Positions 16,607 to 25,495 of a DNA stretch of 64,000 nt are shown here, piece by piece. Position 1 is the first letter of the stretch; each line of letters begins with the position of its first letter. Source of the stretch: Glycomyces amatae (lineage in GTDB: Bacteria; Actinomycetota; Actinomycetes; Mycobacteriales; Micromonosporaceae); NCBI RefSeq assembly GCF_020991375.1, contig NZ_JAJLQZ010000004.1:310001-374000 (forward strand), read 5' to 3'. The position numbers were made by a program, and so were the translations under genes. The notes beneath the pieces were generated by a model. The model did no database searches. It had not been told where the DNA came from and was given only the letters and a program-made list of their open reading frames with translations.

Positions 16607-16957
16607 ATGGCACTTCTGACCCTACCTCGTGACTTGGTCCCAAGCTGGGCCAAGATCGACCTGCAACTGCATCGACCCGTCCGCGCCTGGTTCGGCTTCG
16701 GGCGCCTGCGCTGCGACTGGTGCGGCGAGCGCTGGGGCCGCCACGGCTGCCCCATGCGCGAATCCGCGGCCCGGCTGTTCGTCTACACCGCCAGCCCCGC
16801 ACAGCGGCAAGCCGCACTCGACTCCGGAGACCTCGCCGAAACCGACCTCCGACTCCGACGCTCCCGACCGGCCGGACACCGCCGCAAGCCCAGGCCTTAC
16901 CGGGAGCACGGCACACCCGGGCACTGCCCGGCCCCCGCGTTCGCCCAAGCGGGGTGA
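16607..16957 (+). CDS. Small unknown protein with a CxxC...C knuckle
   Basis: A 116-residue basic protein I cannot assign. Residues about 35-55 contain LRCDWCGERWGRHGCPM, a CxxC plus a third Cys that could bind a metal with a nearby His or Cys. The C-terminus is Arg/Pro-rich. ATG 16607 has GGAG 6 bases upstream. Its stop TGA overlaps the GTG start of the next gene, so both are made from one message. The divergent GntR gene is the likely controller. Confidence 0.6.
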   Translation: MALLTLPRDLVPSWAKIDLQLHRPVRAWFGFGRLRCDWCGERWGRHGCPMRESAARLFVYTASPAQRQAALDSGDLAETDLRLRRSRPAGHRRKPRPYREHGTPGHCPAPAFAQAG

Positions 16958-17277
16958 CCATGGTCGATCACGCTGCGGCCGACCGCTCGGTCATGATCCG
17001 GCGCGGCGGGCACTGCTTCCGCTTCATCCCCGACCTCGACGCCGCCGAAGTGCGCATCACGCTGCTCTACAGCGCCCGAACCGCGCCACTCGGCCTCGTC
17101 AAGTCGCTTCGCGACGCACCCGCGATCGAACTGGAGGAGGGCTGCCCCGCCGAGCTGCGCGCGGATGCGCTGCGGATCGCGAGAACCGTGTTCTTCCGCG
17201 CCGATTACCAGCAGTTCAGCTTCGACCAGGCCATCGCCGGCATTCGAGCGCGCGCGAATCGGACCGGACCCGCATGA
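16954..17277 (+). CDS. Small unknown protein, coupled to the upstream gene
   Basis: A 107-residue protein of unknown function with alternating beta and alpha segments (MIRRGGHCFRFIPD, EVRITLLYSA, AELRADALRIARTVFFRADYQQFSF). The GTG at 16954 overlaps the preceding stop (GTGA); ATG 16960 is an alternative start. It has no transmembrane segment or signal. Its 3' end overlaps the convergent serine hydrolase gene by 62 bp. Confidence 0.6.
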   Translation: MTMVDHAAADRSVMIRRGGHCFRFIPDLDAAEVRITLLYSARTAPLGLVKSLRDAPAIELEEGCPAELRADALRIARTVFFRADYQQFSFDQAIAGIRARANRTGPA

Positions 17278-19207
17278 GGCCCGGCGGCCTGCGGGCCGCC
17301 GGGCCCCGCCATAAGAACGCGGCGAGGTTCAGGGCGATGAGCACCGCGGAGAACGCCGCTCCCCCGGCGACCACGAGGCCCTGGCCTACCGCGGCCTTCG
17401 GGCTCCACTGGCGCTTGAGGCCGGCGATGGCGTAGACGACCGCGGTGACGACGGTGAGCCCCACCGCGGCGACCGAGAGCCCGAGTGCCGCGGTGAGCAC
17501 GCCCGAACCGGTCACGACCTGCTGCGTCAACAGGTTCGCGTCCGCCACGGCCGCCATGAGGAGCGCCAGGACGGCGAGCGCGACGCCGCCCAGGAGCCAC
17601 GAGGACCAGGCGTTCACGATGCGCCAGGCGGGCCGGCGGGGCCGGCCGCGGATCAGCCGGACCGCGGCCGTCAGCGTCAGCGCCAGGAACCCGGCGGCGA
17701 GCACCAGGGCGCCGAAGGCGAGGCCCGCGAGGTGGAGTCCGGCGCCGTCGTACCAGGGCACGGGCTCGTAGGCGACCGTCGGGTCCGCACTGCTGAGCAG
17801 GACGCCGTCGGCGGTGAAGGCGATCGTGGCCCCACCGTCGCGCTCCTGGAAGCGGCCGTCGCCGACGGGAACCCACTGCTGTTCGCGCACTTCGGGATCG
17901 AGGGAGAGACCGGTGGTGGTCAGCCCGCCGTCGACCGCCTCCACGGTGACGGGGGCGAAGACGCGGGTGATCTCGGTGAAGTCCGACCGCGTGGTGCGGG
18001 TGCTGACGTACTCGCCGGCGTACCGGTCGAGGTCCCCCGCCCCGCCCGGTTCGAGGGCCGCGGCGCCGGGGAGGGCGCCGAGCGCGTCGAGCACGTCGCG
18101 CGCCAGCTCCTGCGCCGCGTGGATGGTCGCACCGGCGGAGGCGCCGTCGCCGTTGAACACGACGTGGAAGGCGACGCCCTGCGCCGGCGCCACGACGAGC
18201 GCGTTGTGGAAGCCGGAGACGTCGCCGCCCTTGAACCAGACGCCGCCGCCGGGCCCGGCGAACTCCTGGAAGCTGAAGCCCATCCCGGGCATGTCCTCGT
18301 CGATGCCGAACTGGCGTGTGGTCATCTGCTCGGCGACGCCCTCGCCGAGGGCGGGGTCGCCGTCGAGGAGCGCGGTCATGAAACGGCCCATGTCCTCGGC
18401 GGTGGTGAGGCCGCCGGGCCCGGCGGGCGTGCCCGGGGAGAGGCGGCCCTCGGTCGGGACCTGGCCGTCGGCGTACCGGTAGCCCTCGGCGGCCCCGACG
18501 CCCGTGGCCGGCTCCTCGCGCACGACGCGGGTGCCGTCCATGCCCAAGGGCGCGAAGACGTGCTCGGCGACGTAGTCCGCGTACGGCTGCCCGGAGGCCG
18601 CTTCGATGAGGACGCCGGCCAGGACCATGTCGTAGTTGTTGTAGGTGACGAGGGTGCCGGGTTCGCGGAGGCGCTCGGGCAGCTGCTCGGCGGCGAAGTC
18701 GGCGAGGGAGGGCATCTCGCCGGCGTCCCAGGCCGCCCACCCGCTGATGCGGTCCTCGAACCCGGAGGTGTGGGTGAGCAGGTGCCGCAGGGTGATCGGC
18801 TCACCGGGGTAGGTGTCGGGGACCGCGAAGCCGGTGAGGCGGTCGTTGACGTCGGCGTCGAGGTCGAGGGCGCCTTCCTCGACGAGCTGGAGGGCGGCGG
18901 CGGTCGTGAAGAGCTTGGCGATCGAGCCGGTGTGGAAGGCGGTGCCGGTCGCGAAGGGGACGCCGTCCTCGACGCCATCCTCGATAACGGCGTCGCCGTA
19001 GGCGCGGGCGTCGACCGTCTCGCCGTCCGCGATGAGCGTCGCGGCGGCGCCGGGGATCCGCTGCTCGTCGAGGATCTCGGCGATGCGGGTGTCGATGAGG
19101 TCGGCGACCGCGGCGGGGCCGGGCTCGTCTTGGGCTTGGGCCGGTGCGGCGCCGAGCACGGCGCCGAGGGCCAGGGCCGGCACCAGGAGGAATGCGGGCT
19201 TGTTCAT
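17216..19207 (-). CDS. Membrane-anchored beta-lactamase-fold serine hydrolase
   Basis: A 663-residue exported protein of the class C beta-lactamase/penicillin-binding family. A signal peptide ends near AQAQ (about residue 25). The SxxK motif is SIAK in HTGSIAKLF, and YNN gives the YxN motif. After a 100-residue beta-rich region (DRYAGEY onward) come four predicted membrane helices, for example LAGLAFGALVLAAG and WLLGGVALAVLALL. Family members are peptidases or esterases acting outside the membrane; the substrate is unknown. The stop lies inside the convergent small gene, which is unusual, so the last 20-odd residues may vary among homologues. Confidence 0.82.
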   Translation of the reverse strand: MNKPAFLLVPALALGAVLGAAPAQAQDEPGPAAVADLIDTRIAEILDEQRIPGAAATLIADGETVDARAYGDAVIEDGVEDGVPFATGTAFHTGSIAKLFTTAAALQLVEEGALDLDADVNDRLTGFAVPDTYPGEPITLRHLLTHTSGFEDRISGWAAWDAGEMPSLADFAAEQLPERLREPGTLVTYNNYDMVLAGVLIEAASGQPYADYVAEHVFAPLGMDGTRVVREEPATGVGAAEGYRYADGQVPTEGRLSPGTPAGPGGLTTAEDMGRFMTALLDGDPALGEGVAEQMTTRQFGIDEDMPGMGFSFQEFAGPGGGVWFKGGDVSGFHNALVVAPAQGVAFHVVFNGDGASAGATIHAAQELARDVLDALGALPGAAALEPGGAGDLDRYAGEYVSTRTTRSDFTEITRVFAPVTVEAVDGGLTTTGLSLDPEVREQQWVPVGDGRFQERDGGATIAFTADGVLLSSADPTVAYEPVPWYDGAGLHLAGLAFGALVLAAGFLALTLTAAVRLIRGRPRRPAWRIVNAWSSWLLGGVALAVLALLMAAVADANLLTQQVVTGSGVLTAALGLSVAAVGLTVVTAVVYAIAGLKRQWSPKAAVGQGLVVAGGAAFSAVLIALNLAAFLWRGPAARRPPGLMRVRSDSRALECRRWPGRS

Positions 19208-19645
19208 GTGTTGAACGGTATTGGGACGCAGGGTTTCTCCCAATGGGGAAGCCTGGCGGACGCATGGTGGGGCCAGCCTCACCCCGCGGCCCGGACGGTC
19301 CTTTCGTGGCGGGGCGCGACCGGGTCCGTCGTGGTCCGGACGGTCCTTTTGCGCCGGTCGCGGATCTGGGGCTCGAGCAGGCGCCGCGACGCGGCCCGCG
19401 GCCGCCGTCAACCCCCGCCCCGCAAGGAGGGACGCAGCTGGGCCGACGTGCGCGGCCCGCGGCCCCGGCAGCCCCCGCGGCGGTGTCCGGCCGGGCGGTC
19501 CACCGGGAGGAGCGCCCGCGGCGGCGCGCCGAACGGATCGACGAGTATCAACACGGTCTCGACGCTGGACTTCCGGGTGCCCGGTAGTCCAAGATGAGGC
19601 CATGTGGCCCCGATCGACCGATCTCCTCCCTCCGGGGAGGCCACC
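19208..19645. other. Gene-free spacer before nuoK
   Basis: No credible gene is seen. The sequence CCGGACGGTCCTTT occurs twice (19291-19304 and 19336-19349), 45 bp apart, possibly tandem regulator sites for the divergent serine hydrolase or nuo genes. GGGGAGG at 19634-19640 is the nuoK ribosome-binding site. Confidence 0.5.
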
Positions 19646-20083
19646 GTGCATCCACTGATCGGGTTCCTGATCGCCGTGGGGCTGTTCGCGATCGGCCTCT
19701 ACGGAGTCCTCACGCGCCGCAACGCCGTCATGCAGCTGGCCGCCGCCGAGCTCATGCTCGGCGGCGTGCACCTGGTCCTGGTCACCGCCGACCTGGTGCA
19801 CGCCTCGCTCACCGGGCAGAGCTTCGCGCTGTTCATCGTGGTCATCGCCGCCGCCGAAGTCGGGGTCGGGCTCGCGCTCATCCTCAACCTGTGGCGCGAG
19901 CGCGCCACGATCGACACCGACGGCCTGCCCGAGGAGGCGCCCGGTCCCGGAGTCGAACCCCACACTTCAGCTCCCCTTCAGGAAGCCCCCTCTACGGTTG
20001 CGACCGGGGGCCCTTCCCCGGCCGCGGGCCGCGCTCCCGGCGTGCCCGCCGAACCGCCGCCCGACGCCCGGAGCGGCCCGTGA
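19646..20083 (+). CDS. nuoK: NADH-quinone oxidoreductase subunit K homologue with a repeat-derived tail
   Basis: A 145-residue membrane protein; residues 1-84 are a three-helix NuoK. Both intramembrane glutamates needed for proton translocation are present (E35 in AAELML and E71 in AAAEVGVG). NuoK proteins are usually about 100 residues, and the extra tail (about 107-138, SAPLQEAP...TGGPSP) is encoded by a dispersed repeat also present in nuoM. GTG 19646 has GGGGAGG upstream. The stop overlaps the nuoL start. It is first of four membrane subunits with no peripheral-arm genes nearby. Confidence 0.85.
   Translation: MHPLIGFLIAVGLFAIGLYGVLTRRNAVMQLAAAELMLGGVHLVLVTADLVHASLTGQSFALFIVVIAAAEVGVGLALILNLWRERATIDTDGLPEEAPGPGVEPHTSAPLQEAPSTVATGGPSPAAGRAPGVPAEPPPDARSGP
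19965..20055 (+). repeat. Dispersed repeat copy A (inside nuoK)
   Basis: About 91 bp that align without gaps to 22563-22653 at about 80% identity, beginning with an identical CTTCAGCTCCCCTTCAGG and ending with GGCGTGCCCGCCG. The copy is translated in the same frame in both genes. Confidence 0.8.
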
Positions 20084-21873
20084 CCCTCGCGCTGCTCCTC
20101 GTCGCCTGCCCCGCCCTGGCGGGCCTGGCCGGGCTCCTGGTCCGGCACCGGAACGCCGCCCGGTGCCTCGCGGTCGCCGCACCCGCGCTCGCGCTGTGCC
20201 TCGCGGCCGCGTGCGCCGCCGCCGACCCCGTGGGCGCGTTCACCCTCGCCGACTTCGGGACCGTGCGCGTCTCGGTCGCCTTCGACCTCTCCCCCGCCGC
20301 CGCGGCCGTGGCCCTGGCGGCCGCGTTCGTGACCTTCCTGGTGCAGCTGTACTCGATCGCGTACCTGCGCGGCGACCCGCGCTACGCGCCCTACGCCGCG
20401 CAGGTCAACCTGTTCTGCGCCGCGATGCTCCTCGTGGTCGCCGCCGACGACCTCGTGCTGCTGCTCATCGGCTGGGAGGTCATGGGCGCCTGCTCGTACC
20501 TGCTCATCGCCCACTACGCGGCCCTGCCGAAGGCCCCGGGCGCGGCCGCGAAGGCGTTCCTGGTGACGCGCTTCGGCGACGTCGCGTTCGTGCTCGGCGT
20601 GATGTGGATCGGGACGGCCGCCGGGACGTTCCGGATCAGTGAGATCCAGGAGCCGCCCGCGGGCGCCGGGGCCGCGATGCTGCTGATCCTGTTCGGCTGC
20701 ATCGGGAAGTCCGCGCAGTTCCCGCTCCAGATCTGGCTGCCGCCCGCGATGGCCGGGCCCACGCCGGTGAGCGCGCTCATCCACGCCGCCACGATGGTCG
20801 CGGCCGGCGCGTACGTCCTCACCAGGCTCCTGCCGCTGTGGCCCGCGGAGCTGCTGCTCGTGGTGGCGCTGGTGGCGGCGGTGACGATGGTCGGGGCGGG
20901 CCTGTGCGCGCTGGCGGCCCGGGACGTCAAGGGCGTCCTGGCGTGGTCGACGGTGAGCCAGGTCGGGTTCATGTTCGCGGGGGTCGCGGTCGCGGCCGGC
21001 GACGCCGCGCTGTTCCACCTGGTCTCGCACGCGGCGTTCAAGGGGCTGCTGTTCCTGGCGGCCGGGGTCGTGATCGCGCTGGCCGGGACGGACGGGTCGC
21101 TGCGCGCGACGCGGCTGCGGCCGGGCGACTCGCCTCCGGCGTTCTGGGCCATGACGATCGGGCTCGCCTCCATGGCGGGGCTGCCGCCGCTGGGCGGGTT
21201 CTACAGCAAGGAGACCGTGCTGGGCGCGGCCTACGAGGCGGGGACGCCGTCGGGCGTGATCGTGTTCTGGGCCGGGGTCGTCGCGAGCATCCTCACGGCG
21301 GCGTACGCGGCGCGGCTGTGGCTGCTGCTGTTCCGGCGCGGCCGGGGCGCGCGGGAGCGGTCGGCGGTGCCGGGGCTCGAGGCGTTCAGCCTGTGGGCGC
21401 TGATCGCCGCGACCGCGGGCGTGGGGGCGCTGTACTACGCGGGGCCGTTCACGGTGCCGGCGCTGCACCTGGACCTGATGGCGCTGCTGCTGCTCGCGAC
21501 GCTCGGCGGCTTCGCCGTCATCGGCGACTCGTGGTGGCGCGACCGGCCCCGGTCGGGCAGGCGGGTCGCCGACCGCGACCCGGCGCGCGTCCTCGGGCGG
21601 GCGCAGTCCGCGCTCGCCGAGGGCCTGTACGCGGAGCGGCTGGCGGCCAGGGCGACCCGGACGGCGGCGGGCGCGGCCGGGGCGGCGGCGCGGGCGCTGG
21701 ACGAGCGGCTGGTGGACCGGACCGCGGTGGAGGGGTCGGCGCGGGCGACGGTCGCGGCCGCGCGGGGGACGGCGGCCGGGCACCGGGGCGGCCTGGCCGT
21801 ATACCTGCGGTTGAGCGCGGCCGGGACGCTGGTGGTCGCGGCCGTGGCGATCGGGGTGAGCCTGTGGAGTTGA
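20080..21873 (+). CDS. nuoL: NADH-quinone oxidoreductase subunit L homologue
   Basis: A 597-residue antiporter-like complex I subunit with about 14-16 helices. Key charged residues remain: Glu in IGWEVMGACSYLL, Lys in GKSAQFPLQIWLP, His in LIHAATMVAAG, HLVSHAAFKGLLFL, and Lys in GGFYSKETVL. The common LPDAM motif reads LPPAM here, replacing the Asp. The C-terminal amphipathic helix region is Ala/Arg-rich and ends in a final membrane helix. GTG 20080 overlaps the nuoK stop. Followed by a 253-bp spacer, then nuoM. Confidence 0.9.
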   Translation: MTLALLLVACPALAGLAGLLVRHRNAARCLAVAAPALALCLAAACAAADPVGAFTLADFGTVRVSVAFDLSPAAAAVALAAAFVTFLVQLYSIAYLRGDPRYAPYAAQVNLFCAAMLLVVAADDLVLLLIGWEVMGACSYLLIAHYAALPKAPGAAAKAFLVTRFGDVAFVLGVMWIGTAAGTFRISEIQEPPAGAGAAMLLILFGCIGKSAQFPLQIWLPPAMAGPTPVSALIHAATMVAAGAYVLTRLLPLWPAELLLVVALVAAVTMVGAGLCALAARDVKGVLAWSTVSQVGFMFAGVAVAAGDAALFHLVSHAAFKGLLFLAAGVVIALAGTDGSLRATRLRPGDSPPAFWAMTIGLASMAGLPPLGGFYSKETVLGAAYEAGTPSGVIVFWAGVVASILTAAYAARLWLLLFRRGRGARERSAVPGLEAFSLWALIAATAGVGALYYAGPFTVPALHLDLMALLLLATLGGFAVIGDSWWRDRPRSGRRVADRDPARVLGRAQSALAEGLYAERLAARATRTAAGAAGAAARALDERLVDRTAVEGSARATVAAARGTAAGHRGGLAVYLRLSAAGTLVVAAVAIGVSLWS

Positions 21874-22126
21874 CGAGGCGCGAAGCGGAGGCGGCGATCT
21901 GCGCGATCGGCCGTGCGCCGGAGCGGCGGGCGCGACCGGGCGGCGCGGATGCCGCGACGAGCCGCGCCGCGGGCAGTGCCATGGGTGCGAACCAATGCCC
22001 GCTTCGGAGCTGCGACACCGCGGACGCCGGGGCGATGCACGCCCCGGGCGGCCGTTCGACGCTCGGCGGGCATGCCTGCCCGCTGTCGGCCGGAGTGGTC
22101 GCTTCGGCGGAGGACGGAGCGGACCG

Positions 22127-23821
22127 ATGAGCATCCTTCTTCTTGTGGCCGTTGCCGTCCCGCTCATCGGGGCGGTGCTGGCGTGGGCGTGGCGGCACCG
22201 GGGGTTCGCGCACTGGATCGGGGTCGCGGCGGCGGCGCTGTCGCTGGCCGCGGTCGCGCTGCTGCCGATCGGGCGGCCCCCCGAGGGCAGCATGGTCGTC
22301 GGCGGCCGCCTCACCGGCGGCTGGTGGCACGAGTTCGAGGCCGCCTGGGCGCCTCCGCTGCACCTCGACTTCTCGCTCGCCGTCGACGGCGTCTCCTGGC
22401 CGCTGCTCCTGCTCACCGCGCTCCTGGGGCTGCTGTGCTGCGCCCACAACGCGCTCGGCGCCGAGCGCCGGTCCGCACCGAGAGCCGAGAGCCGCGCGGC
22501 GGTCCCGCATGCGACCGCTGCCGGTGCCGGTGGTGTCGCCGTTTCGCCGACAGCGGAACGCGCTTCAGCTCCCCTTCAGGTCGCCCCCGCTACGTTGGAA
22601 ACCGGGGGCCCTTTCCCAACGGCGGACCAGGCCCGTGGCGTGCCCGCCGGACCCGGCCACGCCGCCGACCCCGCTACCGACCCCGCCGCGCGACCGTCGC
22701 CGACCCTGACCGCACTGCTGCTCGCCGTCCAGGCCGCCTCAATGCTGGTGTTCCTGTCGGACAACCTGATCCTGTTCTTCATCGCCTTCGAAGCGGTCCT
22801 GCTGCCCATGTGGGCGATCATCCACCGCTACGGCGACCCCGCCGCCCGGCGCCACGCCGCCGCCAAGTTCGCGCTGTTCACCGTCGCCGGCTCGCTCCTC
22901 ATGGCCACCGGCCTGTTCGTCGCCGTCGCCGACACCGGGACCGCCGACCTCGGCGCGATCATCACCGCCGGAGGCGTCTCCGAGCCCGTCTCGCTGCTCG
23001 TGTTCGCCCTGCTCGCCGTCGGCTTCGCGGTCAAGGCCCCGCTGTGGCCGCTCCACTCGTGGCTGCCCGACGCGCACACGGCCGCGCCCACCGTCGGCTC
23101 GGTCCTCCTCGCGGGCGTCCTGCTCAAACTCGGCACCTACGGCCTCGTCCGCGTCGCCGGGGGCCTCGCCCCCGACGGGGCCGTCGCGGCCGCACCGGTG
23201 CTGGCGGTGCTCGCCGCCCTCGGCATCCTCGTCGCCGGGCTCGTGTGCCTGGGGCTGCCCGAGCTCAAGCGCCTCATCGCGTACTCCTCGGTGGGCCACA
23301 TGGGGTTCGTGGTCCTCGCGTTCGCGACCGGGACCGAGGCGGGCTTGCGGGCGGCGCTGTTCGGGAACCTCGCGCACGGCCTGATCACCCCGCTGCTGTT
23401 CTTCCTCGTCGGGGCCCTCAAGGCCCGCACGCGCACGGGCAGGCTCGACGACCTCGGCGGCCTGCGCCTGGCCGCGCCCGCCCTCGCCGGGCTCCTCGGG
23501 TTCGCGGCGCTCGCGTCGCTGGGACTGCCGGGGCTGGCCGGGTTCTGGGGCGAGGCGTTCACGGTGTACGCCGCGGCCGAACGCGGCGGGGCCTGGCTCG
23601 CGCTCGCCGCCGCGGCGGCCTTCGGGGCGTTCCTGGCGGCCGCGTACCTGCTGCGGATGCTCAAGCGCGTCAGCCACGGGCCGGTCGCGCCCGCGGCGGC
23701 GGGCATCGGCGACGTCTCGGCGGCGGAGGCCGCGGTGTGGGCGCCGCTGGTGGCCGGGACGCTGCTGCTCGGCCTCGTGCCGGGGCCGCTGCTGGACCTG
23801 TTCGCGGGAGGGCTGCTGTAG
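22127..23821 (+). CDS. nuoM: NADH-quinone oxidoreductase subunit M homologue with in-frame insertion
   Basis: A 564-residue antiporter-like subunit. The conserved Glu (E222 in FEAVLLPMWAI), Lys in VKAPLWPLHSWLPDAHT and Glu in GFWGEAFTVY are kept, so the proton channel looks intact. A hydrophilic block at about residues 111-190, between the third and fourth helices, is absent from typical NuoM and includes a translated repeat (SAPLQVAP...TGGPFP) matching the nuoK tail. ATG 22127 follows GGAGGACGGAG. It lies 54 bases before nuoN. Confidence 0.9.
   Translation: MSILLLVAVAVPLIGAVLAWAWRHRGFAHWIGVAAAALSLAAVALLPIGRPPEGSMVVGGRLTGGWWHEFEAAWAPPLHLDFSLAVDGVSWPLLLLTALLGLLCCAHNALGAERRSAPRAESRAAVPHATAAGAGGVAVSPTAERASAPLQVAPATLETGGPFPTADQARGVPAGPGHAADPATDPAARPSPTLTALLLAVQAASMLVFLSDNLILFFIAFEAVLLPMWAIIHRYGDPAARRHAAAKFALFTVAGSLLMATGLFVAVADTGTADLGAIITAGGVSEPVSLLVFALLAVGFAVKAPLWPLHSWLPDAHTAAPTVGSVLLAGVLLKLGTYGLVRVAGGLAPDGAVAAAPVLAVLAALGILVAGLVCLGLPELKRLIAYSSVGHMGFVVLAFATGTEAGLRAALFGNLAHGLITPLLFFLVGALKARTRTGRLDDLGGLRLAAPALAGLLGFAALASLGLPGLAGFWGEAFTVYAAAERGGAWLALAAAAAFGAFLAAAYLLRMLKRVSHGPVAPAAAGIGDVSAAEAAVWAPLVAGTLLLGLVPGPLLDLFAGGLL
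22563..22653 (+). repeat. Dispersed repeat copy B (inside nuoM)
   Basis: Gap-free partner of copy A at about 80% identity. Its core TTGGAAACC...GGCGG...TGGC also recurs in the intergenic copy near 30613. Confidence 0.8.
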
Positions 23822-23875
23822 ATGGACGGCGAAGCGATCGGGCACCGCGCGTGCGGGAACGCGGGGGCGTGAACC

Positions 23876-25495
23876 ATGCGGGTGCAGGAGATCGACCACG
23901 CGGCGCTGCTGCCGCTGTACCTCGCGGCGGGCACCGCGGCCGCGGCGCTGTTCGCGGGCCGGTTCGCGAAGGCCGCCATGATGATCGGGCTCACCGCCTC
24001 GGGTGTCGCCGCGGTGTGGGTCGGCATGGGCCCCGACCGGGCGACGTTCGCCGTCGGCGACTGGCACTCCTATGCGGCCGACGACCCGGCGATGGGCGCC
24101 GCGGCGCTGTTCGCCGCCCTCGCGGTCCTCGTCGCGGGGCTCAGCGGCCGGCAGGCGGGCGAGTACTGGTTCCTGCTGTCGGCCTCGGCGGCGGGCGGCG
24201 TCGCGCTCGCGGGGTCGCGCGACCTGATCTCGCTGATCGTGGCGGTGGAGACGCTCACGGTGCCGCTGTACGCGCTGGTGGCGAAGCCGGGCCGCGACGG
24301 GGCCGAGGCCGGGGTGGCGTTCCTGATCGCCTCGGTCACCGCCTCCGCGACGGCCCTCATGGGCGCGGCGCTGCTGTACGCCGCGGGCGGCACGGTGCAC
24401 CTGGGCGGCCTCGCGGCCGGGCTCGGCGACGCGCACGCGGGGCTGACGGCCGCCGGGCTGGCGCTGCTGCTCGGCGGGCTCGCGTTCAAGCTGGCCGCCG
24501 CGCCGCTGCACGCGTGGGCGCCGCTGGTGCTCGAACGCGCGCCGCTGCCGGTCGCGACCTACCTGGCGAGCGCCTCCAAGCTCGGCGGCGCGCTCGCGGT
24601 CGTGTGGGTCGTCCACTTCGGGCTCGCGCCGGGCGCCTTCGGTTCGTCGGAGCCCCCGGAGGGGTTCGCGGGCGGCTCCGGGGCGCAGCAGAGCGCGGGG
24701 ATCGTGCTGGCGGTGCTGAGCGTCGCGTCGATCGCGGTCGGGAACCTCGGGGCGCTGGCGCAGCGCAGGACGGTGCCGCTGCTGGCGTGGTCGGGCGTGG
24801 CCCACGCCGGGTACGCGCTCGCGCCGCTCGCGGTCGTCGCCACGGCCGCGGGCCGGTCGGAGGCCGGGGCCGCGGCTTCGGCGGCGCTGGCGTACGCGGT
24901 GTTCTTCGTGCTGCTGGAGGCCGGGGCCTTCGCGGCCCTGACCGCGGTCCGCCCCGGAAGCGGAAGCATCTTCGCGTCCCGAGAACGTCAGACCCCCGAG
25001 ACAGCATTGGAATCGGGAGGCTCCCATGAGTCCGATTTGGACGTACGCGGGGTGGTCGCGGCCGATGTCGGGCGGCGCCGGGCCGTCGAGGCGCAGTCGG
25101 CCGCCGGAGGCCATCCGGCGCGCGGCGTCGGCGAGGGCGGCCGTGTCGCGGAGCTGACCGGGCTGTGGCGCGCCGCCCCGCTCCCGGCGGCGCTCCTCCT
25201 CTTCTCGGTCGTGGGGCTGGCGGGGCTGCCGCCCGCGCTCGTGGGGACGTTCGCGAAGGTCGCGGTCCTCGAAGTGCTCGCCTCCTCGGCCGTGTGGCTC
25301 GCCGTCGTCGTCGCCGCGGGGGCCGTCGTGGGCCTCGCCTACTACCTGCCGCTCGCCCGCACCGTGCTCCTCGGGCGCCCCGCCGCCCGCACCAGGGGCC
25401 GCTACGCCATCGGCGTCGCCGCGATCGGCCTGGCCCTCCTCGCGGTCTCGCTCGCGCCGCAGCTCGTGCTGGCGTTCACGTCCCTCGCGCCGTGA
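23876..25495 (+). CDS. nuoN: NADH-quinone oxidoreductase subunit N homologue with in-frame insertion
   Basis: A 539-residue antiporter-like subunit. The Glu of VAVETLTVPLYAL and the Lys of LAFKLAAAPLHAWAP and SASKLGG are conserved. Between helices, about residues 362-422 are an inserted hydrophilic segment (from GSGSIFASRE to VGEGGRV) not seen in ordinary NuoN; its DNA resembles the repeats in nuoK and nuoM more weakly. Normal sequence resumes at VAELTGLWR. It ends the nuo-like unit; a perfect 18-bp GC palindrome at 25574-25591 could be the terminator. Confidence 0.87.
   Translation: MRVQEIDHAALLPLYLAAGTAAAALFAGRFAKAAMMIGLTASGVAAVWVGMGPDRATFAVGDWHSYAADDPAMGAAALFAALAVLVAGLSGRQAGEYWFLLSASAAGGVALAGSRDLISLIVAVETLTVPLYALVAKPGRDGAEAGVAFLIASVTASATALMGAALLYAAGGTVHLGGLAAGLGDAHAGLTAAGLALLLGGLAFKLAAAPLHAWAPLVLERAPLPVATYLASASKLGGALAVVWVVHFGLAPGAFGSSEPPEGFAGGSGAQQSAGIVLAVLSVASIAVGNLGALAQRRTVPLLAWSGVAHAGYALAPLAVVATAAGRSEAGAAASAALAYAVFFVLLEAGAFAALTAVRPGSGSIFASRERQTPETALESGGSHESDLDVRGVVAADVGRRRAVEAQSAAGGHPARGVGEGGRVAELTGLWRAAPLPAALLLFSVVGLAGLPPALVGTFAKVAVLEVLASSAVWLAVVVAAGAVVGLAYYLPLARTVLLGRPAARTRGRYAIGVAAIGLALLAVSLAPQLVLAFTSLAP
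24985..25055 (+). repeat. Possible diverged repeat copy C (inside nuoN)
   Basis: CCCCCGAGACAGCATTGGAATCGG-like sequence (about 24993-25016) resembles CCCCCGCTACGTTGGAAACCGG of copy B and is translated in the equivalent frame (ALESGG versus TLETGG). Similarity is short, so this assignment is tentative. Confidence 0.4.

Noticed and set aside
15510..17277. An integrated plasmid or phage region, from the GntR and small genes
   Set aside because: No integrase, replication, transfer or phage structural gene is found nearby.
21874..22126. A further gene between nuoL and nuoM
   Set aside because: Frames here have no recognisable family, membrane pattern or good ribosome-binding site; it reads as spacer.
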